Shown here piece by piece: positions 8,542 through 17,834 of a stretch of DNA of 41,894 nucleotides. A program made the translations under genes and the position numbers. The stretch is from a virus: the IMG/VR virus record IMGVR_UViG_3300005613_000144, positions 1-41,894 of that record, one strand, 5' to 3'. The notes beneath the pieces are model-generated. The model ran no database searches. It saw only the letters and a list, made by a program, of their open reading frames with translations, and was not told where the DNA came from. Within the stretch, counting starts at the first letter, position 1, and each line of letters opens with the position of its first letter.

Positions 8542-9564
8542 ATGCCAGATTATAAAAAAACCCCACCACCAAAGCCAAATTTTGGAATCGTCTCTGGAAA
8601 TCCTCGCTCCACCACGGCACAAAGAGGATATTTCTCAGATGCGACAGATAATTTGGCAAACGGCTCTCAATATTATATTCAATTTGAATATATCCACGGT
8701 GAACCATCAGTTCGGTTTGTTGCTTTTAAAGCATTCTTGACAAGCTTTCAAGACAGTGTTACATCAAATTGGAACGAAGAAGAGGTTTATGGTAGAAACG
8801 ATCCGATTTATACATTCCAGGGCAACAAAAGAACAGTAACAATAAGCTGGGATGTCCCAGCGGCAAGTGTTTCGGAAGCACAACAAAATTTAGCAAGAAT
8901 GTCAAAGATGATGAGATTTTTATATCCATCTTATAAAGTATCAGGCGAAGCTTCCTCGATTTCGAAGCCACCACTTTTAAGAATCAAGTTTACTAACTTG
9001 CTTAAAAGAGATGACGTAACGGGATTATTGGGCAAATTGAATGACTTCTCTTTTGAGCCAGATGTTGAATCAGGATGGTTTCAGACCGATGTTGCTGAGC
9101 TATATCCAAAGTTGTTAAGATGCTCTTGTACTTTTGATGTTATTCATGAACAACATTTAGGCTGGAACGAGGGCGGACCCAACGGCGGTTCGATGTGGGA
9201 AAGAAAATCTATTAAGGTTGGAAAAGACAAAGAGATTGTTGCCGAAACTGCCGAAAGGCAATCTTGGCCATTTATGCCTTATGGAACTTCCGCAGATAGA
9301 GTTCAAATCAATCCGAACAATACAAATGGTACAAACACAGTAAACCCAGGACCACCAACAACAGATCCAGACGCCGAGCCAAACCAAGGAAGGCAGAAGC
9401 CATCCAAAAATTCTACTGTAAATGCCCAAGGCACAACCAAGTCTAACGAAGTGAAAAACCAGGAAACAACCAATCCAACAGAAAGAGACGAGCAGGTTGA
9501 AAATACAGAAGTCAATAGACAAGAAGAAGAAGCTCGCCAACAAACAGCATTGAATAACAGGTAA
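8542..9564 (+). CDS. Tail tube/baseplate structural protein
   Basis: The 340-residue protein has an ordered N-terminal part (about residues 1-250) with beta-strand-rich motifs FQDSVTSNWNEEEVYGRNDP and TVTISWDVPA, a pattern seen in tube-like baseplate proteins of T4-related phages. The last 85 residues are low-complexity Asn/Thr/Gln/Glu and probably disordered. It lies between the tape measure and the LysM baseplate gene. A role as tube initiator or hub adaptor (T4 gp48/gp54 position) is an inference; the sequence clearly supports only a virion structural protein. Confidence 0.65.
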   Translation: MPDYKKTPPPKPNFGIVSGNPRSTTAQRGYFSDATDNLANGSQYYIQFEYIHGEPSVRFVAFKAFLTSFQDSVTSNWNEEEVYGRNDPIYTFQGNKRTVTISWDVPAASVSEAQQNLARMSKMMRFLYPSYKVSGEASSISKPPLLRIKFTNLLKRDDVTGLLGKLNDFSFEPDVESGWFQTDVAELYPKLLRCSCTFDVIHEQHLGWNEGGPNGGSMWERKSIKVGKDKEIVAETAERQSWPFMPYGTSADRVQINPNNTNGTNTVNPGPPTTDPDAEPNQGRQKPSKNSTVNAQGTTKSNEVKNQETTNPTERDEQVENTEVNRQEEEARQQTALNNR

Positions 9565-9568
9565 GAAT

Positions 9569-9928
9569 ATGGGAAATAGATACGACAACAGAATTATAAG
9601 AACCAATGCCCAAGAGATTCACAAAGATCTTTTAGAGAGGAGAGGTTTGCGAAAGGTAAAGCAATATACAACGCCTACCTTGAATGATATTACTGCGCAA
9701 GAAAGAGCATCACTTCAAAGAGTCGAACATGTTTGGAAGGTTGGAGACAGGCTTTACAAACTCGCAGCACAATATTATGGTGACCCAGAACTCTGGTGGC
9801 TTATTTCATGGTACAATCAAAAGCCAACAGAAAGTCACTTTAAGATTGGGGACATTGTTTTAATACCTCTCCCTCTCGAAGATGTCAGTTATTTATTTTC
9901 TAAATCGAAGAACAAGAGGAACAGTTAA
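9569..9928 (+). CDS. LysM-domain baseplate wedge protein (T4 gp53-like)
   Basis: The 119-residue product carries a LysM-like module in its C-terminal half (VWKVGDRLYKLAAQYYGDPE followed by LWWLISWYNQ and IGDIVLIPLP), the arrangement found in T4 gp53 and in small LysM tail proteins. In contractile tails this module binds other baseplate proteins rather than peptidoglycan. Its stop codon overlaps the next start (TAATG), indicating translational coupling. Confidence 0.78.
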   Translation: MGNRYDNRIIRTNAQEIHKDLLERRGLRKVKQYTTPTLNDITAQERASLQRVEHVWKVGDRLYKLAAQYYGDPELWWLISWYNQKPTESHFKIGDIVLIPLPLEDVSYLFSKSKNKRNS

Positions 9929-12900
9929 TGGCTAAGCCTTGGAAGGAAAGTCGCTGGGGCGCTTATTATGATAAGGCTTTCGGCTATTCATGGTATGGGG
10001 AGACTGGGTATCTTGATAAGGTACCAGAATTTTCTTCCACAACTCCCCTGGAAACTCTTCATCGCCCCCATATTGAACTCATTTTTAAAGAAGATCTATG
10101 GGGATCTGTTAGATCCACCAAAGACTTAGAAAGACTCCTTCCAGACGCGATTAGTCGTGCTGCCGGTGGTGACAGTGAGTTGGCTCAAAGGCTAAGTCTA
10201 CCAGAAAACTTTTATAGCGAATTCGTAAAGATATGTGAAGAGATCCGTGGAAAGTGTAATTTTGAAACACTCGCAGAGTTGGGCGAAGTATACCGCAGGT
10301 TTTATTATAAAGAAACGTTGGCTTATAAAGATAGTAGTGGAAAGTATTACTTAGATAAGCCAGCCGGAATAGACACTGAGCCCGTAGAGTCTGCTGTCGT
10401 TGGGAATGTTTTAGATTTTGATGGTCGAAATTTCAACAATCTTATGGCTGTCACGGGATTACAAAGTGGCGCTTACGGAACATTTTTGAGCCCACTTCCG
10501 GTAAATGGGAATGGTTCTCCGCTATGGAGTAGTAACCCTAACTTGCCTAATAGTTCTACTGGCGGATATGGCTATGGTCCGCAGTATGCTTTGATATGGC
10601 AATTTGCTCAAACAAATACATATACTCAGTTGGTGGAGCGATTATCGGGAACAGGCTATAAGGGCACGGTTCTCGGCACCGACACGTTTCTTGGTCCAGG
10701 CGGCGGTGTGGCTCAGGCATTTGAAGATGCCAGACTCAGAGAAGCTGGGAAACAAGAAGAGATAGATAAGCGCCTCGCCCAGCGCACCGCCGAAGCCGCC
10801 CGACTTGAAGAAGGGCAAAAAGCCGAAGATCTAACAGAAGAAGAGATTAGGCAAGCAATCTCGTTTGAGCACCAAAGGCTTTTGGCTCAAAACGTTGGTC
10901 AACTTGCGGACGCAAACATACGTCGTGGGTACGATAAAGAGAAATATAGAAGATCTTATATGATCGATGGTGATCCCTACAAATTAATTAACCTACTTAC
11001 TCTAAGAGAAAATGGTGCTGACTTTTCGAAAATAACGGTTCCACAAGCTTCCGCATTGGTCCCTCAGATTAGTCTTTTTAAAGTGTTGTATAACGACAAC
11101 GGAAGCTATGAAGGTGAAACACGAATACTTTTCAAAACATTTTTAGAACTTCAAAAACAAACAAGTCAGGCTACTGGCGTAGAAACAACATTAGGCGGCG
11201 CTCGTTCTGGCGTTGGCATAAAATCTTTTGAATGGGAACTTAACGGGACAAATATTGCGAACGTCAAAAGCGATATTACAGCCAAACTTGTGCTGTATTT
11301 CCAGAATTTTGATGATCTTTTACAAACCAACGAAGAAGGATTTAGGTATGTTGATCTTCTTGTTCGACCATCGAAAGAAGACCTCGAAGATGACAGCATA
11401 GATACCAAAGAGACAGCAGAATTTATCAATGTTGATACAAAAGAATTAGATCCAAAATTTTATGAAATAAAAGCAGAAGTTGGATGGGCAAGCAATGATT
11501 CTTATCTTGGCAGCCCAATTAACAAGAAAGCCATTCAAAATGCTATTAAGAGCCAGAAACATACATTTTTCTTGACTCTTGTTGACCATGAATTTGAAAT
11601 CAACCAAGATGGAACATTCATGCTAACAATTAATTATCGAGCAAGATTGGATGGTATGTTAAATGATGTCCGCGCTGATGTTTTGATGACGGAAGAATCA
11701 AAAAGAAAGATATCTGAACTCACAGACAGGCTCGATGACGCCAAGAAGAAAGACCCCGACCGAGAAAAGAGAATAAAAGAAGAAATAAAACAAGTAAAAG
11801 ATGAACAAAGACACGCAAGTAATACGGACATACTGAACAAGCTGCTTACCCAAGATAAGATTTTTGTTGGATATTATGACAAAGATACTATCCGAAGTGT
11901 TGGTTATGATCTTGGCAAGCTTGACGCAAAAACTCTAAATCTTACGACGGATGGGCTACCGACACCAGCCAATGAGGATTTCTTACAAAGAATCACCGAA
12001 GATGCTGTAAGTCAGGCCAATGCTGACGCTGCGAAAGCTCGCGGCGCACTGGTTGTTGATGAGGATAGGTGTGCTGTCACGAATTCATCTGTGTCAGGTG
12101 TAGCGCTCACCACTGGCGCTACGTTGCTCACCCCCGGTGGCGTCGGCGGTATCATTGCGGGAGGCATCGCACTTTACAACGACTCGGAAGGGACTTCCAA
12201 TGTTGCTGGTCAGGTTCTTGGTGGTGTCGTAACTGGGGCATCCACAGTCGGTTCCGCAGTCGTGAATTTCTTCGGCGGCTCATCTCCCGTTGAAGAAGAG
12301 TCACCGGATATACAAGAGATTGATTCCGATGAATACAGTTGCTTTGGAATCGGATACGCATCACAGACAGGAACAGAAGTTGTCCGCAAACCAAAATCTC
12401 TGGATGATCTTGAAGAACTTGGACTATATCAATCTAATGGCAGATATTTCATTCCATATTTCTTTTTGGGTGATCTCATAGATATTGTTGCCCAAAAAGC
12501 ATTGGATGTTTTGGCGGCAGACGAGGACAGTTCCCCTGGGATATTCAGTGATCCAAGAACAAAGAACATTAAGATTATTTTAGGCAGCATCGGAGTCCAA
12601 AATCTTTTGAGTGATGTTTCTCCTGGTCGCAAAATTGTCAACATCGGAGACATTCCTGTATCGGTTGACATGTATCGAGATTTTTGGGCGAGAAGAGTGA
12701 CAAAGAAAGAAAGAGATTCTTATAGCTTAAATCAGTTTATCAAAGACTGCTTGGAAGAGTTTGTCTTGGACGCAATTGGATATCAGGACTTTGACGGACA
12801 AAGAAAACAAATGTTTCGTGTGACCGACGCGACAATATCTTTGCCTGCCAAAATGGCTGGTGGGTCTCCTTTGGATCCTCTTTATGATAGAATCAAAGAG

Positions 12901-13632
12901 ACAAATGGCAACGGTTTAGTACTGGCTAATTTCGCACCCGTCGTCCGTGCCGCAGATACATTGACATTGGGATCCAGAATAAATATCGATGCTCTAAAAG
13001 ACCCAACACCACTCCTTAAAGTTGGTGAAGCCAGGTTCACAGCCGAAGATACATTCCAATATAAAGTCTTCTATATTCAAAATGTCTTGTCCTCAAACAT
13101 GAGAGGAAACAGAAAAGAAGATGAATCTAATGGTATTATGCATTTGGGGCTTGGTGAAGATAGGGGACTTGTAAAGCAAGCAAGTTTTTCCAGGACAGAT
13201 CTTCAAGGTTTGCGCGAGCAAAGAGTTGTTGAAAGAGATAGATTGGACCCACTTAGCCACCTTGCTGATGTGTATAATGTAAACTTTACCATGTTTGGTA
13301 ATACATTATTCTGGCCAGGGCAGTATTTATTTTTCAATCCCATTGGTTTTGGTTCCAGGTTTGGAAGCCCATTAGATCCAAGATCTGTATCCAGAGTTAT
13401 GGGGCTTGGGGGATATCATATGGTTGTTAAGGTTTCGTCCTTTATTGAGGCAGCAAAGTTTGAAACAACTGTTGAAGCACTTTACGAAACTTCTGGTGGT
13501 GATAAGTCCGAACTCGCCCATGGTCCAGTTGAAGGCACTGAATCTAATGACTCAGGAAATATTCAATCCGCTCAGGTCTCGCAGCCGATAGCAGCACAAT
13601 CTAACGTTGGCGACATCAACAAGAAGGAATAA
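9928..13632 (+). CDS. Very large baseplate-region structural protein
   Basis: The 1234-residue protein is the largest in the window and lies in the baseplate cluster. Visible features are an N-terminal aromatic-rich section (ESRWGAYYDKAFGYSWYGET), a Glu/Lys/Arg coiled-coil part near residues 265-325, a second charged helix near 590-630, an unusual Gly/Ala/Val-rich hydrophobic stretch around residues 713-775, and a beta-rich C-terminal domain containing FGNTLFWPGQYLFFNP and GGYHMVVKVSSFIEA. It is probably a baseplate hub or wedge component that joins adaptor and tail-tip functions. No specific T4 counterpart could be recognised with confidence. Confidence 0.6.
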   Translation: MAKPWKESRWGAYYDKAFGYSWYGETGYLDKVPEFSSTTPLETLHRPHIELIFKEDLWGSVRSTKDLERLLPDAISRAAGGDSELAQRLSLPENFYSEFVKICEEIRGKCNFETLAELGEVYRRFYYKETLAYKDSSGKYYLDKPAGIDTEPVESAVVGNVLDFDGRNFNNLMAVTGLQSGAYGTFLSPLPVNGNGSPLWSSNPNLPNSSTGGYGYGPQYALIWQFAQTNTYTQLVERLSGTGYKGTVLGTDTFLGPGGGVAQAFEDARLREAGKQEEIDKRLAQRTAEAARLEEGQKAEDLTEEEIRQAISFEHQRLLAQNVGQLADANIRRGYDKEKYRRSYMIDGDPYKLINLLTLRENGADFSKITVPQASALVPQISLFKVLYNDNGSYEGETRILFKTFLELQKQTSQATGVETTLGGARSGVGIKSFEWELNGTNIANVKSDITAKLVLYFQNFDDLLQTNEEGFRYVDLLVRPSKEDLEDDSIDTKETAEFINVDTKELDPKFYEIKAEVGWASNDSYLGSPINKKAIQNAIKSQKHTFFLTLVDHEFEINQDGTFMLTINYRARLDGMLNDVRADVLMTEESKRKISELTDRLDDAKKKDPDREKRIKEEIKQVKDEQRHASNTDILNKLLTQDKIFVGYYDKDTIRSVGYDLGKLDAKTLNLTTDGLPTPANEDFLQRITEDAVSQANADAAKARGALVVDEDRCAVTNSSVSGVALTTGATLLTPGGVGGIIAGGIALYNDSEGTSNVAGQVLGGVVTGASTVGSAVVNFFGGSSPVEEESPDIQEIDSDEYSCFGIGYASQTGTEVVRKPKSLDDLEELGLYQSNGRYFIPYFFLGDLIDIVAQKALDVLAADEDSSPGIFSDPRTKNIKIILGSIGVQNLLSDVSPGRKIVNIGDIPVSVDMYRDFWARRVTKKERDSYSLNQFIKDCLEEFVLDAIGYQDFDGQRKQMFRVTDATISLPAKMAGGSPLDPLYDRIKETNGNGLVLANFAPVVRAADTLTLGSRINIDALKDPTPLLKVGEARFTAEDTFQYKVFYIQNVLSSNMRGNRKEDESNGIMHLGLGEDRGLVKQASFSRTDLQGLREQRVVERDRLDPLSHLADVYNVNFTMFGNTLFWPGQYLFFNPIGFGSRFGSPLDPRSVSRVMGLGGYHMVVKVSSFIEAAKFETTVEALYETSGGDKSELAHGPVEGTESNDSGNIQSAQVSQPIAAQSNVGDINKKE

Positions 13633-13633
13633 G

Positions 13634-14920
13634 ATGGCAAACAGAGAAGTAAACATAGAGAGAATTAGACAAAGAGCGAAAGCCAATAATAATCTTGGTT
13701 CAAGGCAGCTTTTTGATCAGAGATTGACTTATTCCGCATTCGCTTATGAAAACCTTAGAGAAGAAATAAAGCCAGTTATAAAAGATTTCAACCGAGATGA
13801 ATTTATTCTTTACGGAAGAGTGGACAAGAATTATAGAGCAGTCACAGTTAATCAATCCTCTCTGGTTGCTATACCGGATACAGACGAACAGTTTGCTTTG
13901 CCTTTCGTCGCATCTGCGATAACTGAATTTATAAAGCAAGTCAAGATCGATTTAAACAAAAAGAAGCTTGCGAATTTTCCGTTTTTCAGGAACTTGGAAG
14001 TTGTAAGATCTTATGTTCCATATGATTATGTCCAGGTTGATATGTTAAACCGTGCGTTTGACGCTTTCTTGTATTCGCAAAGGGCACTAAACAAAGCGAA
14101 AGATATTATGAATATTGATATCTTCATCCAAAGGTTTGTTGATTTTCTTATGGAGTATGCGCAAGAAAACCCACTTTCTTCTCAGGCGTTTATTACATCA
14201 AGATTCTATGATATGAGTTGTAGTGGGTTGTGTATTGATTTCCGAGAAGAAGACTTTTCGAATGATGCTGTTAAAATGGCTTTTATTGATTCTCCGCATT
14301 TTGATTATTACGCAAGCCTTGCGGCAAAGTTCGGTTTCTATGTTGATAAGAATATGCCCACCAGGCTTGTTAGCAATCTTTCTTCCTCGGCAACAAAGAA
14401 GTTTATTTTGGCGACAGGTCAAACAAATCCTTCTCCTTCGAATGTTTTTATTCAAAACTATAATACGGCTTATAGAAAAGACATTGAGATATTTAAGAAC
14501 TTTATGTTTATTAGTTATCGCCGTTATGCGACAACAAGACCAACAGTCAAAGAAGTATTCGTCCAGGATGGGAACCTTTTTACAAGATATCACCAGAGAG
14601 AGTTTGAATTAGCCGCCGAGTATGAAAAGAAATATACAAGTGAATTCTGGACAGACTTTTACGTCAAGCTAAGAAATGTTGAGTCCCAACTTGATTTCTC
14701 AGAGAATCAAATTCGAACAATCACAAATAATGCTATTCAAATTGAAAAAAGTATTGACAGGTTGGCTTCTTTGAATTATATTAACAGAGTGTTTATGGAT
14801 ATTCCTATCAAAGAGGGCTCATCGAACGATAGAATTTATCGAGATTACCTTCGCGGCATGACCGAAATGCCATTTGAAAATTACCCAGAATATCTTAAAG
14901 AAGTCTATAAAACGAGGTAA
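13634..14920 (+). CDS. Structural protein of the baseplate cluster, function unknown
   Basis: The 428-residue product starts MANREVNIERIRQRAKANNN. The ATG at 13634 is preceded by AAGGA; an in-frame TTG at 13607 lies inside the upstream gene and is less likely. The protein is rich in Phe, Tyr, Asn and Arg, with no membrane segment and no repeated motif. It directly follows the large baseplate protein (1-nt gap) and is the last gene before enzymes appear, so it is probably a virion protein. No family was recognised. Confidence 0.6.
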   Translation: MANREVNIERIRQRAKANNNLGSRQLFDQRLTYSAFAYENLREEIKPVIKDFNRDEFILYGRVDKNYRAVTVNQSSLVAIPDTDEQFALPFVASAITEFIKQVKIDLNKKKLANFPFFRNLEVVRSYVPYDYVQVDMLNRAFDAFLYSQRALNKAKDIMNIDIFIQRFVDFLMEYAQENPLSSQAFITSRFYDMSCSGLCIDFREEDFSNDAVKMAFIDSPHFDYYASLAAKFGFYVDKNMPTRLVSNLSSSATKKFILATGQTNPSPSNVFIQNYNTAYRKDIEIFKNFMFISYRRYATTRPTVKEVFVQDGNLFTRYHQREFELAAEYEKKYTSEFWTDFYVKLRNVESQLDFSENQIRTITNNAIQIEKSIDRLASLNYINRVFMDIPIKEGSSNDRIYRDYLRGMTEMPFENYPEYLKEVYKTR

Positions 14921-14922
14921 GG

Positions 14923-16107
14923 TTGCTCTTCCAGACGCTTGACGAAAAACAAGAATGCGTTGGGATTTATTTTGGTGATGAGTTGATTTTCAATCAGCCT
15001 CTTCCCGAAAATCTTTCTCATACTTGGTCTTATTCGGCTTTCTTGGCTGACTTGGACGTGGAGTATGCTAAGCTCTATTGCGGCTCTCAAACGCTGGATG
15101 ACGTATGTCCTGAGTCACTTAGAGACCAGTGGGATGATGTTAAAGAAAGGCTGCTTGCTTTCCATAAGTCCTTGCGAACAGCAAGGGTTGATCTTTCACA
15201 AAATTGCTTTTATGACCTGGTGCCGCAACGATTTTTGATTGAATATTGTTATGTTCGAAACCTCATAACAGATTGGGTTTTCCAGAACTTTGAGAAGCCA
15301 AAGAACTACGATTACATGCTTGATCTTACAAGAGAAATTGATCGCATTAAACATACGAAGCTTAAAATTGATTTAAGAGAACTCAATATGGTAAAGCGAG
15401 ACCATCGAGAATTCGCAAAGAAGATTCGCAAACTTAATCCTTATTGTCGTTTCAATATCAATGGAACAAGAACAGGAAGGCTAACAACAACAAAGGGAAG
15501 CTTTCCTATTCTTACATTCAAGCACGAATACAGAAGCATTCTCAAACCAAGCAATGATTTCTTTGTTGAACTTGACTTTAACGCAGCAGAAATCCGAACT
15601 CTCCTGTCTCTTCAAAACAAGCCACAACCACAAGAAGATATTCACGAGTGGAATATCAAAAATGTTTTCAGTGGAAAGGAGACCCGAGAAGAGGCTAAGC
15701 AGCGCATTTTTGCCTGGTTATATAATCCTGAGAGCACAGATCATGCCTGTGAAAGAGCGTATGACCGAAAAAATATCTTGACAAAATACTTCTCAGGTGA
15801 TAAGATTATAAACGCATTCGGAACAGAAATAGAATCAGAAAAGCGAACGGCTCTCAACTACATTATCCAAAGCACTTGTGCTGAAAACGTTTTAAGGCAA
15901 ATGATTAAAGTCTCAAAGGCTCTTCAAGGCAGCAAATCATATGTCGCTTTTCCTATTCATGATTCGATTGTGATAGACTTTTCAATGGAAGACAAAGGCA
16001 AATTGAAAGAACTTGTGAAAATCTTTTCTCAAACAGAGCTTGGCGATTTTATGGTGAACATTCGAGCAGGAAAAGATTTCGGCAACTTAAAGGATATTGA
16101 GGTTTAG
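14923..16107 (+). CDS. Short exonuclease-less family A DNA polymerase-like protein
   Basis: The 394-residue protein has the three polymerase motifs of family A. Motif A is FVELDFNAAEIRTLLS (D218), motif B REEAKQRIFAWLYN (K259) and motif C FPIHDSIVID (H346, D347). An RTGRLTT motif lies ahead of motif A. There is no 3'-5' exonuclease domain and the fingers are short, so it is less than half the length of Pol I. The start is a TTG at 14923 behind GAGGTAAGG, two nt after the upstream stop. With a Pol III alpha gene also present, it may serve in repair or gap filling. All catalytic residues I can identify are present. Confidence 0.82.
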   Translation: MLFQTLDEKQECVGIYFGDELIFNQPLPENLSHTWSYSAFLADLDVEYAKLYCGSQTLDDVCPESLRDQWDDVKERLLAFHKSLRTARVDLSQNCFYDLVPQRFLIEYCYVRNLITDWVFQNFEKPKNYDYMLDLTREIDRIKHTKLKIDLRELNMVKRDHREFAKKIRKLNPYCRFNINGTRTGRLTTTKGSFPILTFKHEYRSILKPSNDFFVELDFNAAEIRTLLSLQNKPQPQEDIHEWNIKNVFSGKETREEAKQRIFAWLYNPESTDHACERAYDRKNILTKYFSGDKIINAFGTEIESEKRTALNYIIQSTCAENVLRQMIKVSKALQGSKSYVAFPIHDSIVIDFSMEDKGKLKELVKIFSQTELGDFMVNIRAGKDFGNLKDIEV

Positions 16108-16108
16108 G

Positions 16109-16945
16109 ATGAATATTGTAGGACTCGGCGGCGCTGGTTGTAACATTGCTGATGCTTTTTCGCAATATCCGCAATACAATATCTTTAAGATCGACGTGGG
16201 TATTTCAGGCGAGCGATGCTATGGGGTTCCAAAGCTTTCCGGAGCAGAAGAATATGAGAAGCACTCGTTTCCAAAGTTGGACACTTTCTTCGGAGACATA
16301 AGAAAGAACAAAGAAGAAGTCATGTTCATTGTTGGTGGTTCCGGAGAGATCTCGTGCGCTTCTCTTAAAGTTCTCCAAAAATTAAAGAGAAATGATATCA
16401 CCGTAGTTTATGTTCAGCCAGACCTTAACATTCTAAACGAGCGACAAAAGATGCTTGAAAGGCTTGTTCGAGGAGTCTTTCAAGAATACGCGAGGTCAGG
16501 AGTATTCAAAAGACTTTTTCTAATTTCAAATCAGGCTTTGGATAACATGCTCGGCGGAGCACCAATCATTGGTTATTATGATACCTTGAATGAACTTCTT
16601 GTATCTTCTATCCATATGATCAATGTGTTCGAAAACACAAAACCTCTTGTGGGCAGTTCAAACTTCGGGAAAGAAACTCACAGAATTGTTTCCCTTGGTA
16701 TGCTCATTATGGAAGAGAATACAGAAAAAATGTTTTTTAACATTGACAACCCCCGATCAAAATGTTATCTTTATAGCATAGCCGAGGAAGAACTCAAAAC
16801 AAATAAAGAGTTATTTTCAAGGCTTAAACTTCAAGTCAAATCGAAAGAAGAGGAGAACCTTGAAGTTTCGTTCGCAATATATCCAAATGATTTTGGGCGC
16901 AATATTGCGTACATTGTTGAGAAGACACCAAGCACACAAAACTAA
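16109..16945 (+). CDS. Divergent FtsZ/tubulin-superfamily protein
   Basis: The 279-residue protein begins MNIVGLGGAGCNIADAFSQY, closely matching the first nucleotide-binding loop of FtsZ (GxGGxGxN). Residues 71-82 (VMFIVGGSGEIS) fall where FtsZ has its GGGTGTG signature, followed by a hydrophobic strand (DITVVYVQPD) and by NQALDNM (N141, D145) where FtsZ has NDxL. Order and spacing match the FtsZ GTPase domain. The T4 loop is degenerate, and no NxDxxD T7 loop is visible in the second half, so GTP hydrolysis may be lost or altered. It is coupled to the polymerase gene (1-nt gap, GAGG ribosome-binding site). Confidence 0.7.
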   Translation: MNIVGLGGAGCNIADAFSQYPQYNIFKIDVGISGERCYGVPKLSGAEEYEKHSFPKLDTFFGDIRKNKEEVMFIVGGSGEISCASLKVLQKLKRNDITVVYVQPDLNILNERQKMLERLVRGVFQEYARSGVFKRLFLISNQALDNMLGGAPIIGYYDTLNELLVSSIHMINVFENTKPLVGSSNFGKETHRIVSLGMLIMEENTEKMFFNIDNPRSKCYLYSIAEEELKTNKELFSRLKLQVKSKEEENLEVSFAIYPNDFGRNIAYIVEKTPSTQN

Positions 16946-17002
16946 AACGGCAGAGCAGGATATTTGCTGACTCTGTACTTAACCAACCAATAGGAGAAAA
17001 TA

Positions 17003-17770
17003 ATGGCACTTGATATTAATAAGATTAGGCAACGACTCGAAGAAGCAAAGGGAAATGGTTCAAAGTCTAACGGGACTTATTTCTGGCGACCAACTGATGG
17101 AACCCAGGATATTCGCATTATCTCCCCAGAAGATGGCGACCCCTTCAAGGATTACTGGTTCCACTACAATCTTGGAGCAGAAAACCGTGGCGGTATTCTG
17201 TGCCCCAAGAAGAATCACGGTGAGGATTGCCCAATCTGTGATTTCAAAGACCAACTTTGGAAGGAATTTAACGAGAGCCAAGACCCTGATACCATGAAGA
17301 TGGCAAAAGACTTGACTCCTCGCCAGCGATTCTTTTCTCCTGTTGTCGTTCGCAACGAAGAAGAAAGTGGCGTTCGAGTATGGGGATATGGAAAGGAAGC
17401 TTACACTTCGCTTCTGAACCTTGTTCTTAACCCAGAATATGGTGACATTACTGATACCGAAGACGGCACCGACCTTACTCTTACATATGGTAAGCCACCA
17501 GGTGCTAATTACCCAAAGACAACTCTGACTCCTCGTCGTCGCTCTTCTCCTCTTAGCGAAGACAACTCTCGGACCCGAGAGCTTATTGGGAGTATTCCAG
17601 AATTTGACAAGCTTTTCGTTCAAAAGAGCCGGGACGAAATCCAAGGTATTCTGGATAACTTTATGAGTTCTTTGGAAGGGGCAGCCGAAGAAGACGCAAC
17701 TCCCCGCGCATCTTCTTCTGAAACCCAGACTGATGTGAACGCAGTATTCAACGAGCTTATGAACTCGTAA
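17003..17770 (+). CDS. Single-stranded DNA-binding protein (T4 gp32-like)
   Basis: The 255-residue protein has a basic N-terminus, an OB-type core with a zinc-ligand motif (CPKKNHGEDCPICDF) like that of gp32, aromatic residues typical of ssDNA contacts, and an acidic Ser/Glu-rich tail ending in FNELMNS, the usual partner-binding tail of SSBs. It coats single-stranded DNA during replication and recombination and would work with the UvsX, helicase and polymerases encoded nearby. The ribosome-binding site is AGGAG. A hairpin follows the gene. Confidence 0.88.
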   Translation: MALDINKIRQRLEEAKGNGSKSNGTYFWRPTDGTQDIRIISPEDGDPFKDYWFHYNLGAENRGGILCPKKNHGEDCPICDFKDQLWKEFNESQDPDTMKMAKDLTPRQRFFSPVVVRNEEESGVRVWGYGKEAYTSLLNLVLNPEYGDITDTEDGTDLTLTYGKPPGANYPKTTLTPRRRSSPLSEDNSRTRELIGSIPEFDKLFVQKSRDEIQGILDNFMSSLEGAAEEDATPRASSSETQTDVNAVFNELMNS

Positions 17771-17788
17771 GTCACATCAAACCGCAGG

Positions 17789-17812
17789 GGGGCATGGGTT
17801 CAAAGATGCCCC
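17789..17812 (+). terminator. Hairpin after the SSB gene, possible attenuator
   Basis: A 7-bp GC-rich stem (GGGGCAT at 17789-17795 with ATGCCCC at 17806-17812) closes a 10-nt loop in the gap between the SSB and methylase genes. It lacks a following T-run, so it is more likely a leaky or Rho-assisted stop or an mRNA 3' stabiliser than a strong terminator. Confidence 0.45.
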
Positions 17813-17834
17813 AACACTTATTGTGAGAAAAGAA

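Noticed and set aside
15778-15806. TTGACA, 17-bp spacer, TAAGAT inside the family A polymerase gene
   Set aside because: Only the -35 is good; the -10 matches four of six positions and the site lies over conserved polymerase codons 300 nt from the next start.
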